Under the pieces are notes generated by a model. It saw only the letters and a program-made list of their open reading frames with translations. It did not search any database and was not told the DNA's origin. From contig JALVEM010000539.1 of NCBI GenBank assembly GCA_027030825.1, forward strand, positions 1 through 6,634: 6,634 bases of DNA, read 5' to 3'. This document shows, piece by piece, positions 1 to 5,504 of this stretch. The number at the start of each line of letters is the position of its first letter. Position 1 is the stretch's first letter. Both the position numbers and the translations under genes were made by a program. Origin of the DNA: Thiohalobacter sp. GTDB lineage: Bacteria; Pseudomonadota; Gammaproteobacteria; Thiohalobacterales; Thiohalobacteraceae.

Positions 1-858
1 GCCGACGGCGAGCGCATGGATGCCGACCAGGCCGGGCAGGCCGCCGGCCAGCCAGGCGGCCTTCGCCAGCAGGCCTGCGGGCACCCAGAGATAGCCCAGC
101 GCCAGGGGCCACAGGCGCACCTCGCGCACGGCAACCCCCAGCGACCAGCCGCGCAGGCGCCACAGACCCAGGCCGCCTGCCAGACCCAACAGGAGAGCAG
201 CGGGCCATGCCAGCCCCAGCCCTTCCAGTGCCAGCGCACCCGCCAGCAGCAGGGCCAGCCGGCGCTCGTTTTCCCGATCCGGACGATCCCGACGCGGCAG
301 CCCCTGCCGCTCCAGGTGTCCGCCCAGCGCCGCCCGCAGGGCGCGCCCGCCCATCACCAGCATGAGCAGGGCCAGCAGGTCCAGGGTCAGTGAGAGCACC
401 CGGAAGGCCAGCACGGCATCGCCCAGTGCCCATGCCAGCCACCATCCCGCATCCAGCAACGCCAGCACGAAGATCACGGCCGGGGCGATGCGGTTCTCGA
501 ACCGCTTGGCCTTCCGCCAGAGCCAGGGCAGCAGGAGCGCACAGAGCAGCACCGGATAGGCGAGCCCCAGCCAGGGTGCGGCCGGCTGCACGACCGGCAG
601 GACAACCAGCCGCCCGGCCAGCCAGGCGAGCGCCAGCAGGCGCGGCCAGAGGCCGTGGGGCCGGGTATAGAGAAAGCCGCCGATCACCGCAAGCGCAAAG
701 CCGAACAGCATTTCGTGGCCATGCCAGGCGGCCGGGCGGTCGACGAGCCCCGTCACCCACAGGGGAATGGCCAGCATCGCCCAACCGGCGGCGAGCGGAA
801 ACAGGTAGCGGTCGGCCCTGGGTTTCGTCAAATCCCGGACACCTCCGCTGCCGTCCAT
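1..858 (-). CDS. nnrS: NnrS family heme/copper membrane protein, 3' end outside window
   Basis: This gene reads leftward from an ATG at 858 and runs off the left edge after 286 codons without a stop. The product is very hydrophobic, with about eight apparent membrane segments in the visible part. Residues 45-58 read WHGHEMLFGFALAV, the N-terminal signature of NnrS proteins with its paired histidines (H46, H48) and Glu49. A GGRALRAALGGHLERQG stretch at 170-186 lies where the family has its GGR...T-R-A-L-x-R-x-G loop, and HALAVG at 281-286 matches the conserved HALTVG motif. Family knowledge: NnrS is an inner-membrane heme- and copper-containing protein of about 400 residues, associated with the response to nitric oxide and often controlled by NNR/FNR-type or NsrR regulators. 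About 110 residues are therefore missing here. The start is uncertain: an in-frame GTG lies five codons upstream (873), and the ATG has only a close AGAAGG. It is divergent from the small gene at 969. Family assignment is firm; exact function is inferred. Confidence 0.85.
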   Translation of the reverse strand, partial: MDGSGGVRDLTKPRADRYLFPLAAGWAMLAIPLWVTGLVDRPAAWHGHEMLFGFALAVIGGFLYTRPHGLWPRLLALAWLAGRLVVLPVVQPAAPWLGLAYPVLLCALLLPWLWRKAKRFENRIAPAVIFVLALLDAGWWLAWALGDAVLAFRVLSLTLDLLALLMLVMGGRALRAALGGHLERQGLPRRDRPDRENERRLALLLAGALALEGLGLAWPAALLLGLAGGLGLWRLRGWSLGVAVREVRLWPLALGYLWVPAGLLAKAAWLAGGLPGLVGIHALAVG

Positions 859-968
859 GCCCTTCTGTGCCACACACCTGGACAATCAATCATTTGCATA
901 CACAGGCATGAACGATGCATGGATTTTATATGAGCATAAACCTGGCCTTGGCCAGAGCGAGGTGAACG
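859..968. promoter_or_regulatory. Divergent intergenic regulatory region between nnrS and the small Cys protein gene
   Basis: These 110 bp must hold the promoters of both divergent genes. The middle (about 885-942) is clearly AT-rich against the surrounding GC-rich coding sequence. It contains TTTTATA at 924-930, readable as a -10-like element in both directions (TATAAA on the minus strand). GCAT-type words repeat at 896-899, 906-909 and 917-920, and GCAT-gaacg-ATGC at 906-918 forms a short inverted repeat. No well-spaced -35 box was found for either direction, which would fit activator dependence. No textbook FNR/NNR box (TTGAT-N4-ATCAA) is present. The plus-strand gene has a strong ribosome binding site, GAGGTGA at 959-965. 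Confidence 0.5.
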
Positions 969-1193
969 ATGGAAACCCTGGAATTGCAGCTGGTGACCGT
1001 GGAACTCGACAACGGGGACGCCGGCGTGTTCGTGGGCATCCCCTTGGTGCACGAACGGATGAGCGATGCCGACTGCCAGGTCTGCGACATCTGGTTCTCG
1101 GACACCCAGCCGGTGCCGCTCGACATGACGCTGGGACAGCTCCTGTCGCTGGTACAGCGGCAGTTCTGTCGCTGCCGCGGCACCAGGCAATAG
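969..1193 (+). CDS. Small four-cysteine protein of unknown function (74 aa)
   Basis: This is the only plus-strand gene I accept. Its ATG is preceded by GAGGTGA (959-965), an excellent ribosome binding site six bases from the start, and it ends at TAG. The 74-residue product has no signal peptide or membrane segment. It carries a CxxC pair (C36, C39) in DADCQVCDIWFSD and a CxC pair (C67, C69) near the end in QRQFCRCRG. Four such cysteines could bind a metal ion or an Fe-S centre, which is inference. The N-terminal half looks like beta strands (LELQLVTVELDNGDAGVFVGIPLV), followed by a probable short helix (TLGQLLSLVQRQF). I do not recognise the family. It is divergent from nnrS with a shared control region, so co-regulation with nnrS is plausible. 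It converges on the cupin gene with only three bases between the stop codons. Confidence 0.75.
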   Translation: METLELQLVTVELDNGDAGVFVGIPLVHERMSDADCQVCDIWFSDTQPVPLDMTLGQLLSLVQRQFCRCRGTRQ

Positions 1194-1196
1194 CCC

Positions 1197-1469
1197 TTAG
1201 CCAAACCGGTAGTGCTTGCGGACAGGGGCACGCACGTCCCACTCGCAGGCCATTCCGGCCGGAAAGGTGACCAGATCCCCGGCGCGGATATGCACCGGCT
1301 CGCCCCCTTCGGGCGTCACCACCACATCACCCTCGAGCAGGTAGCAGGTCTCGTCCTCCTCGTAGGTCCAGGGGAAACGCGAGACCCCGCACGCCCAGGT
1401 GGGCCACTCGAAGACCCCCAGCGCCTGCAGACGGGCCTCGTCGGGAGAGGATTCCACACGGATTTCCAT
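1197..1469 (-). CDS. Small single-domain cupin, EutQ/DUF861-like (90 aa)
   Basis: The ATG at 1469 gives a 90-residue cytoplasmic protein that begins MEIRVE, a typical start for this family. The same frame stays open further upstream, to 1568, but that extension is not cupin-like; an in-frame GTG 24 bp upstream is a less likely start. The whole product is one conserved beta-barrel: RFPWTYEEDETCYLLEGDV (31-49) is cupin motif 1 and AGDLVTFPAGMACEW (63-77) is motif 2, ending in RKHYRFG. The usual metal-binding histidines of motif 1 are absent (E38, E40 and T41 lie there), and the motif 2 histidine position is Cys75. Metal binding is therefore doubtful, as is common for Cupin_3/DUF861 members related to EutQ and ureidoglycine aminohydrolase. 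The substrate is unknown. The gene lies downstream of the lipoprotein gene but is separated by 102 bp with a strong hairpin, so it probably has its own promoter. Confidence 0.85.
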   Translation of the reverse strand: MEIRVESSPDEARLQALGVFEWPTWACGVSRFPWTYEEDETCYLLEGDVVVTPEGGEPVHIRAGDLVTFPAGMACEWDVRAPVRKHYRFG

Positions 1470-1503
1470 GTCTTCTGCATCCCCATGATCCGACACGTCG
1501 CAT

Positions 1504-1531
1504 AGTCTAGCAGGATGTACTACGGTGTCGG
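1504..1531 (-). promoter_or_regulatory. Candidate sigma70-type promoter for the cupin gene
   Basis: Read on the minus strand, CCGACA (1531-1526) and TAGACT (1509-1504) are separated by 16 bp and each matches four of six consensus bases. A start of transcription near 1497 would leave a leader of roughly 28 bases before the cupin ATG. The match is weak and rests on position as much as on sequence. Confidence 0.3.
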
Positions 1532-1539
1532 CATGGGAT

Positions 1540-1565
1540 CCCGGCCCCGCCGTGGCGGGGCCGGG
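1540..1565 (-). terminator. 12-bp perfect GC-rich hairpin after the lipoprotein gene, no T-tract
   Basis: CCCGGCCCCGCC (1540-1551) and GGCGGGGCCGGG (1554-1565) are exact reverse complements separated by two bases. The effective loop is therefore four bases with one opened pair. The stem begins six bases after the lipoprotein stop codon at 1572, which is where a terminator or a 3'-end stabiliser would sit. On the minus strand the sequence after the stem is ATCCCATGCC, with no T-run, so it is not a classic intrinsic terminator. It may instead protect the 3' end or cause pausing. The structure is certain; the function is inferred. Confidence 0.5.
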
Positions 1566-1571
1566 CAATGC

Positions 1572-2675
1572 TCACTTGGAGACCAGCAGGACGTTGAACA
1601 TCTGGGAATTGTCGCCGGGAGACTGGCCCACGCAGCTCATGATGTTCCGGCCGCTGCCCTGGGCATCCAGGTTGACCATGCAGGTCAGTTGGCCGGGTGT
1701 CGATCCCGGCTGATTGCTGTCGATGGTACCGGTCACGAAGCCGGTGCTCGGATTGTCGGCAGTGGTCAGGGTGATGGTCACCGAGTCGCTCGACAGGACA
1801 TTGTTGTCGATGTCGGTGACCATGTTGCCGGTACAGCTGCCACTGCTGCAGCTCACCGCCACCGGCATGATCTTGGAGCCCGCACCACCGCTGCCATCGA
1901 ACAACAGGCCGGCATAGCTGCCGTCCAGCGCATTGACGCTGCCCACGCTCTGGCGCGCGAAACCGAAGACGATCTGGTCATCGGCAGGGTCGTTGGGCGT
2001 ATCGACACCCAGATGAACGATCGCACCCGCCCCGTCGGTCAGGAACATGTCGGCACCGGCTACGGTGAGCACGCCGTCCTTGCAGGTCCCGGATGCCAAT
2101 GCCTGGGAACCGAGATCGGTCTGATTGAAGTTGTAGCGCGAGGGCAGGGATGCAGTCTGCGTGCCGGTATCGAAGGCGAAGGTGCCGTAGAAATCACGAC
2201 TTGCATCGGTTGCATCCGCACCCGCATCGGCCTTGACCATGACCCAGTTGGCGCTCATGTTGCCCGTGGGGCAGCTCCCGCTCTTGATCATGGGGATGAT
2301 CTGGTCGCTGTTCGGATCGATCGGCTTGAGAATGAACACATAGCCGGGCACGTTGAGGGCATAACCCGCATCACCCGGACTGGGCGCACCGGTACCCGTG
2401 GCCGAGCCCACCGTGAGCTTGAGAAAGCCCGAGGCCAGTGCCTGATAGGTGCCGTTGACGGTCATGTCGACCGCACCGCTCGCGCTCGGCCGGTGGGTGA
2501 TGGTGAAGGTGTTGTCGGAGGCCAGCTCCACGTCCCAGCGCGATCCCGCCCCCGTATAGGTTTGGGTGCTGCCGCTGCCCGAGCCGCTGCCACCGGTGCC
2601 GCAACCACTCAGGGCCAGAAGGCTGCCCAGCGCAAGCCCGCCACCGGCCACAATGACATGTCTCATCTTGCTCAT
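1572..2675 (-). CDS. Putative lipoprotein of unknown function (367 aa)
   Basis: The N-terminus shows a lipoprotein signal: K3 and R5, a hydrophobic core, then the lipobox LSGC with the lipidated cysteine at residue 25. Gly26 at +2 is not the inner-membrane retention Asp, so outer-membrane sorting is expected. A Gly/Ser linker (GTGGSGSGSGS, 26-36) tethers a mature domain of about 330 residues. That domain is rich in Thr, Ser, Gly and Asp and looks like mostly beta strands. It has six further cysteines (135, 198, 276, 281, 332, 348), enough for three disulfides in the periplasm. Repeated small motifs such as SGSCPTGN, SGTCKDG and SGSCTGN suggest diverged internal repeats. I do not recognise the family. 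The first of two close ATGs is chosen because GGGGGG (2684-2689) lies eight bases upstream of it. A hairpin follows the stop codon, and a 173-bp gap separates the gene from the one upstream, so it is probably transcribed alone. Confidence 0.85.
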   Translation of the reverse strand: MSKMRHVIVAGGGLALGSLLALSGCGTGGSGSGSGSTQTYTGAGSRWDVELASDNTFTITHRPSASGAVDMTVNGTYQALASGFLKLTVGSATGTGAPSPGDAGYALNVPGYVFILKPIDPNSDQIIPMIKSGSCPTGNMSANWVMVKADAGADATDASRDFYGTFAFDTGTQTASLPSRYNFNQTDLGSQALASGTCKDGVLTVAGADMFLTDGAGAIVHLGVDTPNDPADDQIVFGFARQSVGSVNALDGSYAGLLFDGSGGAGSKIMPVAVSCSSGSCTGNMVTDIDNNVLSSDSVTITLTTADNPSTGFVTGTIDSNQPGSTPGQLTCMVNLDAQGSGRNIMSCVGQSPGDNSQMFNVLLVSK

Positions 2676-2848
2676 GGAAGAATCCCCCCGTTATTCCAAA
2701 CATGCAACGTGAAAGCCTGAAGCAAGTTTCGGACCGCATGCATGTCACCAGGGCATTCAACGGGTTGCAATGCTGGTGACGACGGAACGACGGGCATGGG
2801 CGATCCCGGGCCAGCTTCCGCCGGAAATCCGTGACCACCGGCAGACTG
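2676..2848. other. Non-coding gap between the lipoprotein and composite membrane protein genes
   Basis: These 173 bp hold the leader of the lipoprotein gene on the minus strand and the 3' region of the upstream membrane protein gene. The part next to the lipoprotein (about 2690-2735) is less GC-rich than the flanking genes and should contain the promoter, but I could not find a convincing -35/-10 pair. The lipoprotein ribosome binding site is the G-run at 2684-2689. The main structure is the hairpin at 2744-2780, described separately. No small gene with a plausible ribosome binding site was seen. Confidence 0.6.
2744..2780. repeat. Long interrupted inverted repeat (hairpin) in the intergenic gap
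   Basis: GTCACCA (2744-2750) pairs with TGGTGAC (2774-2780), GCATT (2753-2757) with AATGC (2769-2773), and CAAC (2758-2761) with GTTG (2764-2767). This gives 16 base pairs interrupted only by a two-base bulge (GG, 2751-2752) and a one-base bulge (C, 2768), closing on a GG tip. It lies 69 bp downstream of the membrane protein stop codon and 69 bp upstream of the lipoprotein start. Neither strand has a T-run after it. It could be a factor-assisted terminator, a 3'-end stabiliser, a REP-like element or an operator. The pairing is seen directly; the role is not. Confidence 0.5.
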
Positions 2849-5053
2849 CTATTGTCGTTTCAGTGAACAGGCCTCCTCGTAGCCCAGATCGCAGGCCATG
2901 GCCACGTCCGCATAGGCCTTGTCACGGTCACCGAGCTTCCAGTAGGCCCAGGCCCGGGTGTACCAGGCCCAGGAATTCTTCGGATCGTCCGCGATGATCC
3001 GGTCGAGCATGCGGATCGACTCGCGATAGCGTCCCTGCTGATAGAGGGCGTAGGCAGCCTCGTTCGGATCTTTCGGCAGCGGAGCCGAGCGGGTTTTCGC
3101 CTCGCTCATCTGGCCTGATCCCGGCGGCCGATCGCCTGCCGGCCGGATGCGGCCTGCCTCCAGTTCGAATCGCACCGGCTGGTCGTCCCGAAGGGCGAAA
3201 GGCACGGTCATGCGACCGATGTCGCTGCCTTCCATGACCAGTTCACCCTTGATGAGGACGATGTCGTCGGCCTGTTTCACCCCCGGCAGGAGGTGGACGG
3301 TGCGCAGGGCGGTCAGGCTCTTGCCGTCATGCATCCACTGCAGTTCGTGGAAGAAGGTATTGCGCTCGAACTGGCTGGCGGCGTTGTAGAGATTCCTGCC
3401 GTTGCGGGCGCGGGCCTCGCGAATGCGCACCTGCACGGCCTTGCCCGGAATCGCGCCGGGCTTCATGCCCGGAAACAGGCCATCGGCCCGCAGGCGAACC
3501 CACAGCCTGGGATCCTTCTCGTCGCTGAAGAAGAGATCCCGCCGGATGGAGAGGGTGCCATCGCCGAAGCGGGGCCCCGTCGGCAGTGTCAGGGTCCGCG
3601 CCCCGGTGCCCGAACCCTGCTCGACGTCGAGTCCCGGCACGACGGTCGACTGCTCGTGCCGCCCCTGACCGGCTTTGGAAGATGCCGGCTGGTCCGGCAT
3701 CAGCGCCTGGAACTGTACGGCCAGCTCGCCCAACCGCTGCTCCACCAGCGGCGTGGCCAGATAGATCAAACCGAGAATCGCCCCATTGACCAGCAGCAAC
3801 TCGCCCCAGGCGCGGATGCCGCGACCCGGAGGCTCGTCCCCGACATCGCAGGTCGGCCAGTCGTCCGCCGGCACCTCCCGCCAGTCGAAGCAGGCCCCCT
3901 CGTGTCGTGCCCGGGCCTCGAGATAGAACAGCGTGGCGAGCACCGGGAAGGCCGTCGCCATGAACAGAAGCAGCAATACCTCGGCGAAATAGGCCAGCGG
4001 TCCGACGATGGCCGCCAGCACGAGATCCACCTGAGCCGCCAGGGAAGCCACGGCGCCCACGCCCAGGGTCGCCAGCATCATCACGCCCAGCATCAGCAAC
4101 AGCAGCACGATCACATGCCCCAGGAATCGCCAGCGATAGCCCGAGGCCAGCCGCCAGCCCCGGACCAGCGCCCGCACCGGCCCCACCGGTTCGTTGGCCG
4201 CCACGGGCATCACCAGAAAGAGGGCGAACGTCAACACCATCGACACCAGAAAGCCGCCACCGACCGCCAGGGCCGTCCGCTCGGGTGCGTCCGGATCGAC
4301 GAACATCAGTGCCAGCAGCGGCAACGCTGCCAGGGGAAGGAAGACGATCGCCGCGGTGGAGAGCAGATCGGGCACCCGAGCGAAGGCACCGCGCAGCAGC
4401 CTGCCGAACGGCGGCCGCCCGCCCTGCCGGAAGTATTCGGGCGCGAGCCGCAGCAATGCGGCCTGGTAGAGGCCCCAGATCAGCATCATGACGACGAGCT
4501 GAATGGCGATGGCGGCCAGGAAACCAGGCGAGGTCATGGCCTGGAGCATGGCGGCCGGATCCGGTGGCGTGCCGCCCTCGCCCATGGCCGGCATGACGGA
4601 CAGCATGGCCCCGCCGGTCAACAGTCCGGTGACCAGACTGCCGATCAGAGAGGCGAGGCCGGTGATCAGAATCAACCCGATCTGGGTGAGCTTGGTGCCG
4701 AAGGCGATCCGCAGCGCCCAGCGAAGGCGTCGGCCGAGCCCCAGCGGTGCCGGGGGCCTGAACCCACCGCCGCCTGCTGCCGGCGGCTGCCTCCCTGCGG
4801 CGCCGCTTCCGCCGGACTGCCCCTCCACCTGCTCCAGACGGACGACGGCGCCTTCCTTTTCCAGCTGGGAAGCCAGCTTTCTGGCCTTCGACTCCGGCAT
4901 CGAGGAGGCCAGCTTCCATGGCAGATTCCCGAGGTGCGGGCGAATCTGGTCGAAGGGTTTCCCCGAGAGCTTCGACAGCAGGACGACCAGCTCGAGCTCC
5001 CGACCGGCGTCGAAGGATTCGAGCACGACACGGTAACGTGGTTCTTCGGACAT
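2849..5053 (-). CDS. Composite membrane protein: L7/L12-like N-domain, 6-7 TM segments, beta-rich region, C-terminal TPRs (734 aa)
   Basis: The ATG at 5053 is preceded by GGGAGAGGAAAAGG, a good ribosome binding site. Residues 5-75 (YRVVLESFDAG to GAVVRLEQV) resemble the C-terminal fold of ribosomal protein L7/L12: a strand, two helices including LPWKLASSMPESKARKLASQL, and a closing strand after a Gly-Ala turn. A Gly/Pro/Ala linker (78-103) follows. Hydrophobic segments lie near 122-150, 178-203, 231-252, 262-284, 312-336, 342-376 and 417-437. A conserved-looking RALVRGWRLASGYRWRFLG stretch (294-312) precedes the fifth, as in GDPD-linked and YciC-like membrane domains. Residues about 485-632 are mostly beta strands with no recognised family. 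Residues 662-734 hold two TPR units (NEAAYALYQQGRYRESIRML and NSWAWYTRAWAYWKLGDRDK) with a Sel1-like end. If seven segments span the membrane with the N-terminus inside, the beta and TPR parts are periplasmic. The function is unknown; a scaffold or envelope role is inference. It lies 63 bp downstream of the AF1514-like gene and is probably co-transcribed with it. Confidence 0.85.
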   Translation of the reverse strand: MSEEPRYRVVLESFDAGRELELVVLLSKLSGKPFDQIRPHLGNLPWKLASSMPESKARKLASQLEKEGAVVRLEQVEGQSGGSGAAGRQPPAAGGGGFRPPAPLGLGRRLRWALRIAFGTKLTQIGLILITGLASLIGSLVTGLLTGGAMLSVMPAMGEGGTPPDPAAMLQAMTSPGFLAAIAIQLVVMMLIWGLYQAALLRLAPEYFRQGGRPPFGRLLRGAFARVPDLLSTAAIVFLPLAALPLLALMFVDPDAPERTALAVGGGFLVSMVLTFALFLVMPVAANEPVGPVRALVRGWRLASGYRWRFLGHVIVLLLLMLGVMMLATLGVGAVASLAAQVDLVLAAIVGPLAYFAEVLLLLFMATAFPVLATLFYLEARARHEGACFDWREVPADDWPTCDVGDEPPGRGIRAWGELLLVNGAILGLIYLATPLVEQRLGELAVQFQALMPDQPASSKAGQGRHEQSTVVPGLDVEQGSGTGARTLTLPTGPRFGDGTLSIRRDLFFSDEKDPRLWVRLRADGLFPGMKPGAIPGKAVQVRIREARARNGRNLYNAASQFERNTFFHELQWMHDGKSLTALRTVHLLPGVKQADDIVLIKGELVMEGSDIGRMTVPFALRDDQPVRFELEAGRIRPAGDRPPGSGQMSEAKTRSAPLPKDPNEAAYALYQQGRYRESIRMLDRIIADDPKNSWAWYTRAWAYWKLGDRDKAYADVAMACDLGYEEACSLKRQ

Positions 5054-5116
5054 GGCCTTTTCCTCTCCCTGGTTCGTGCCACGCCGGCCTTCCCTGGCCT
5101 CACATCGTCGGCTGCT

Positions 5117-5464
5117 TCAGAGATCGACCGGCATGAAGTAGAACACATATCGGCCGCTCCCCACGTCAACCTTAAGTCGTGCGCCGTGCGAGAGGGCGTA
5201 GTCCACGTAACCCGGGACGGCGGATGCCTCGTGACACTCGCTCGCATGCTGCGGCGATTCGAAATCCCGGTCACGGTCGTACCAGGCGATCAGCATGGCC
5301 TCCCCGAGCCGCTCCTCGGCCGCCTGCTCCGCCAGCCGCATGGCCTCCCGGTAGTCCGCCGGCGGCGGATCGGGATCGAGATGCACGATCTCCAGATGCG
5401 ACTCGTCCGGCGGCTGCGGCAGGGGGCAGGCCGGCCCCCTGTCCTGCTCGACCTCGTCACTCAT
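5117..5464 (-). CDS. AF1514/DUF5619-like small protein next to speA (115 aa)
   Basis: The product is a soluble, acidic protein of 115 residues with no signal peptide. The first 36 residues are Pro/Asp/Glu-rich and probably flexible. A helix follows (YREAMRLAEQAAEERLGEAM, 38-57), then the conserved-looking core: LIAWYDRDRDFESPQHASECHE (58-79), VPGYVDYALSHGARLKVDVGSGRYVFYFMP (83-112). From memory this pattern fits the small AF1514/DUF5619 family, known in archaea and bacteria and without an assigned function. H73, C77 and H78 are clustered and could bind a ligand or metal, which is inference. The ATG has GGAG eight bases upstream, within the GAGGAGT repeat, and GGAAGG directly before it. It begins 33 bp after the speA stop codon and is in all likelihood in the same transcription unit, so a link to agmatine or polyamine metabolism is a reasonable guess. 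Confidence 0.8.
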   Translation of the reverse strand: MSDEVEQDRGPACPLPQPPDESHLEIVHLDPDPPPADYREAMRLAEQAAEERLGEAMLIAWYDRDRDFESPQHASECHEASAVPGYVDYALSHGARLKVDVGSGRYVFYFMPVDL

Positions 5465-5471
5465 CCTTCCG

Positions 5472-5504
5472 ACTCCTCACTCCTCACTCCTCACGCCTCA
5501 CTCC
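5472..5504 (-). repeat. Tandem 7-bp repeat between speA and the AF1514-like gene
   Basis: The plus strand reads ACTCCTC three times in exact succession (5472-5492), then ACGCCTC with one change (5493-5499), then a partial ACTCC (5500-5504), about 4.7 units in all. On the minus strand this is a run of GAGGAGT, so the mRNA carries several Shine-Dalgarno-like GGAG words upstream of the AF1514-like start. The repeat overlaps the TGA of speA and the last codon before it. Copy-number change could alter the spacing to the downstream start or the end of SpeA. The repeat is certain; any regulatory effect is inferred. Confidence 0.8.

Noticed and set aside
884..898. A possible FNR/NNR box in AATCAATCATTTG near the nnrS start.
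   Set aside because: It does not form the TTGAT-N4-ATCAA palindrome; only isolated half-site-like words are present.
16..933. Several plus-strand open frames (16-393, 390-911, 655-933).
   Set aside because: They lie opposite the NnrS gene, whose conserved motifs are on the minus strand, and show only Gln/Ala/Arg/Pro-rich composition.
1470..1568. A longer start for the cupin gene at 1568.
   Set aside because: The extension would run through the 12-bp hairpin and encode a sequence unlike the family; the ATG at 1469 gives the usual cupin N-terminus.
1515..2720. A 401-codon plus-strand open frame opposite the lipoprotein gene.
   Set aside because: It is antisense to a gene with a clear lipobox and ribosome binding site. 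Its product is a His/Arg/Gly-rich sequence without domain-like pattern, as expected for a shadow frame in GC-rich DNA.
3327..4919. A 530-codon minus-strand open frame inside the composite membrane protein gene.
   Set aside because: The product is Arg/Gly/Ala-rich low-complexity sequence, while the overlapping frame encodes coherent membrane helices and TPRs.
5472..5504. The short tandem array as a CRISPR or attachment site.
   Set aside because: Units are seven bases with no spacers, and there is no integrase or cas gene nearby.
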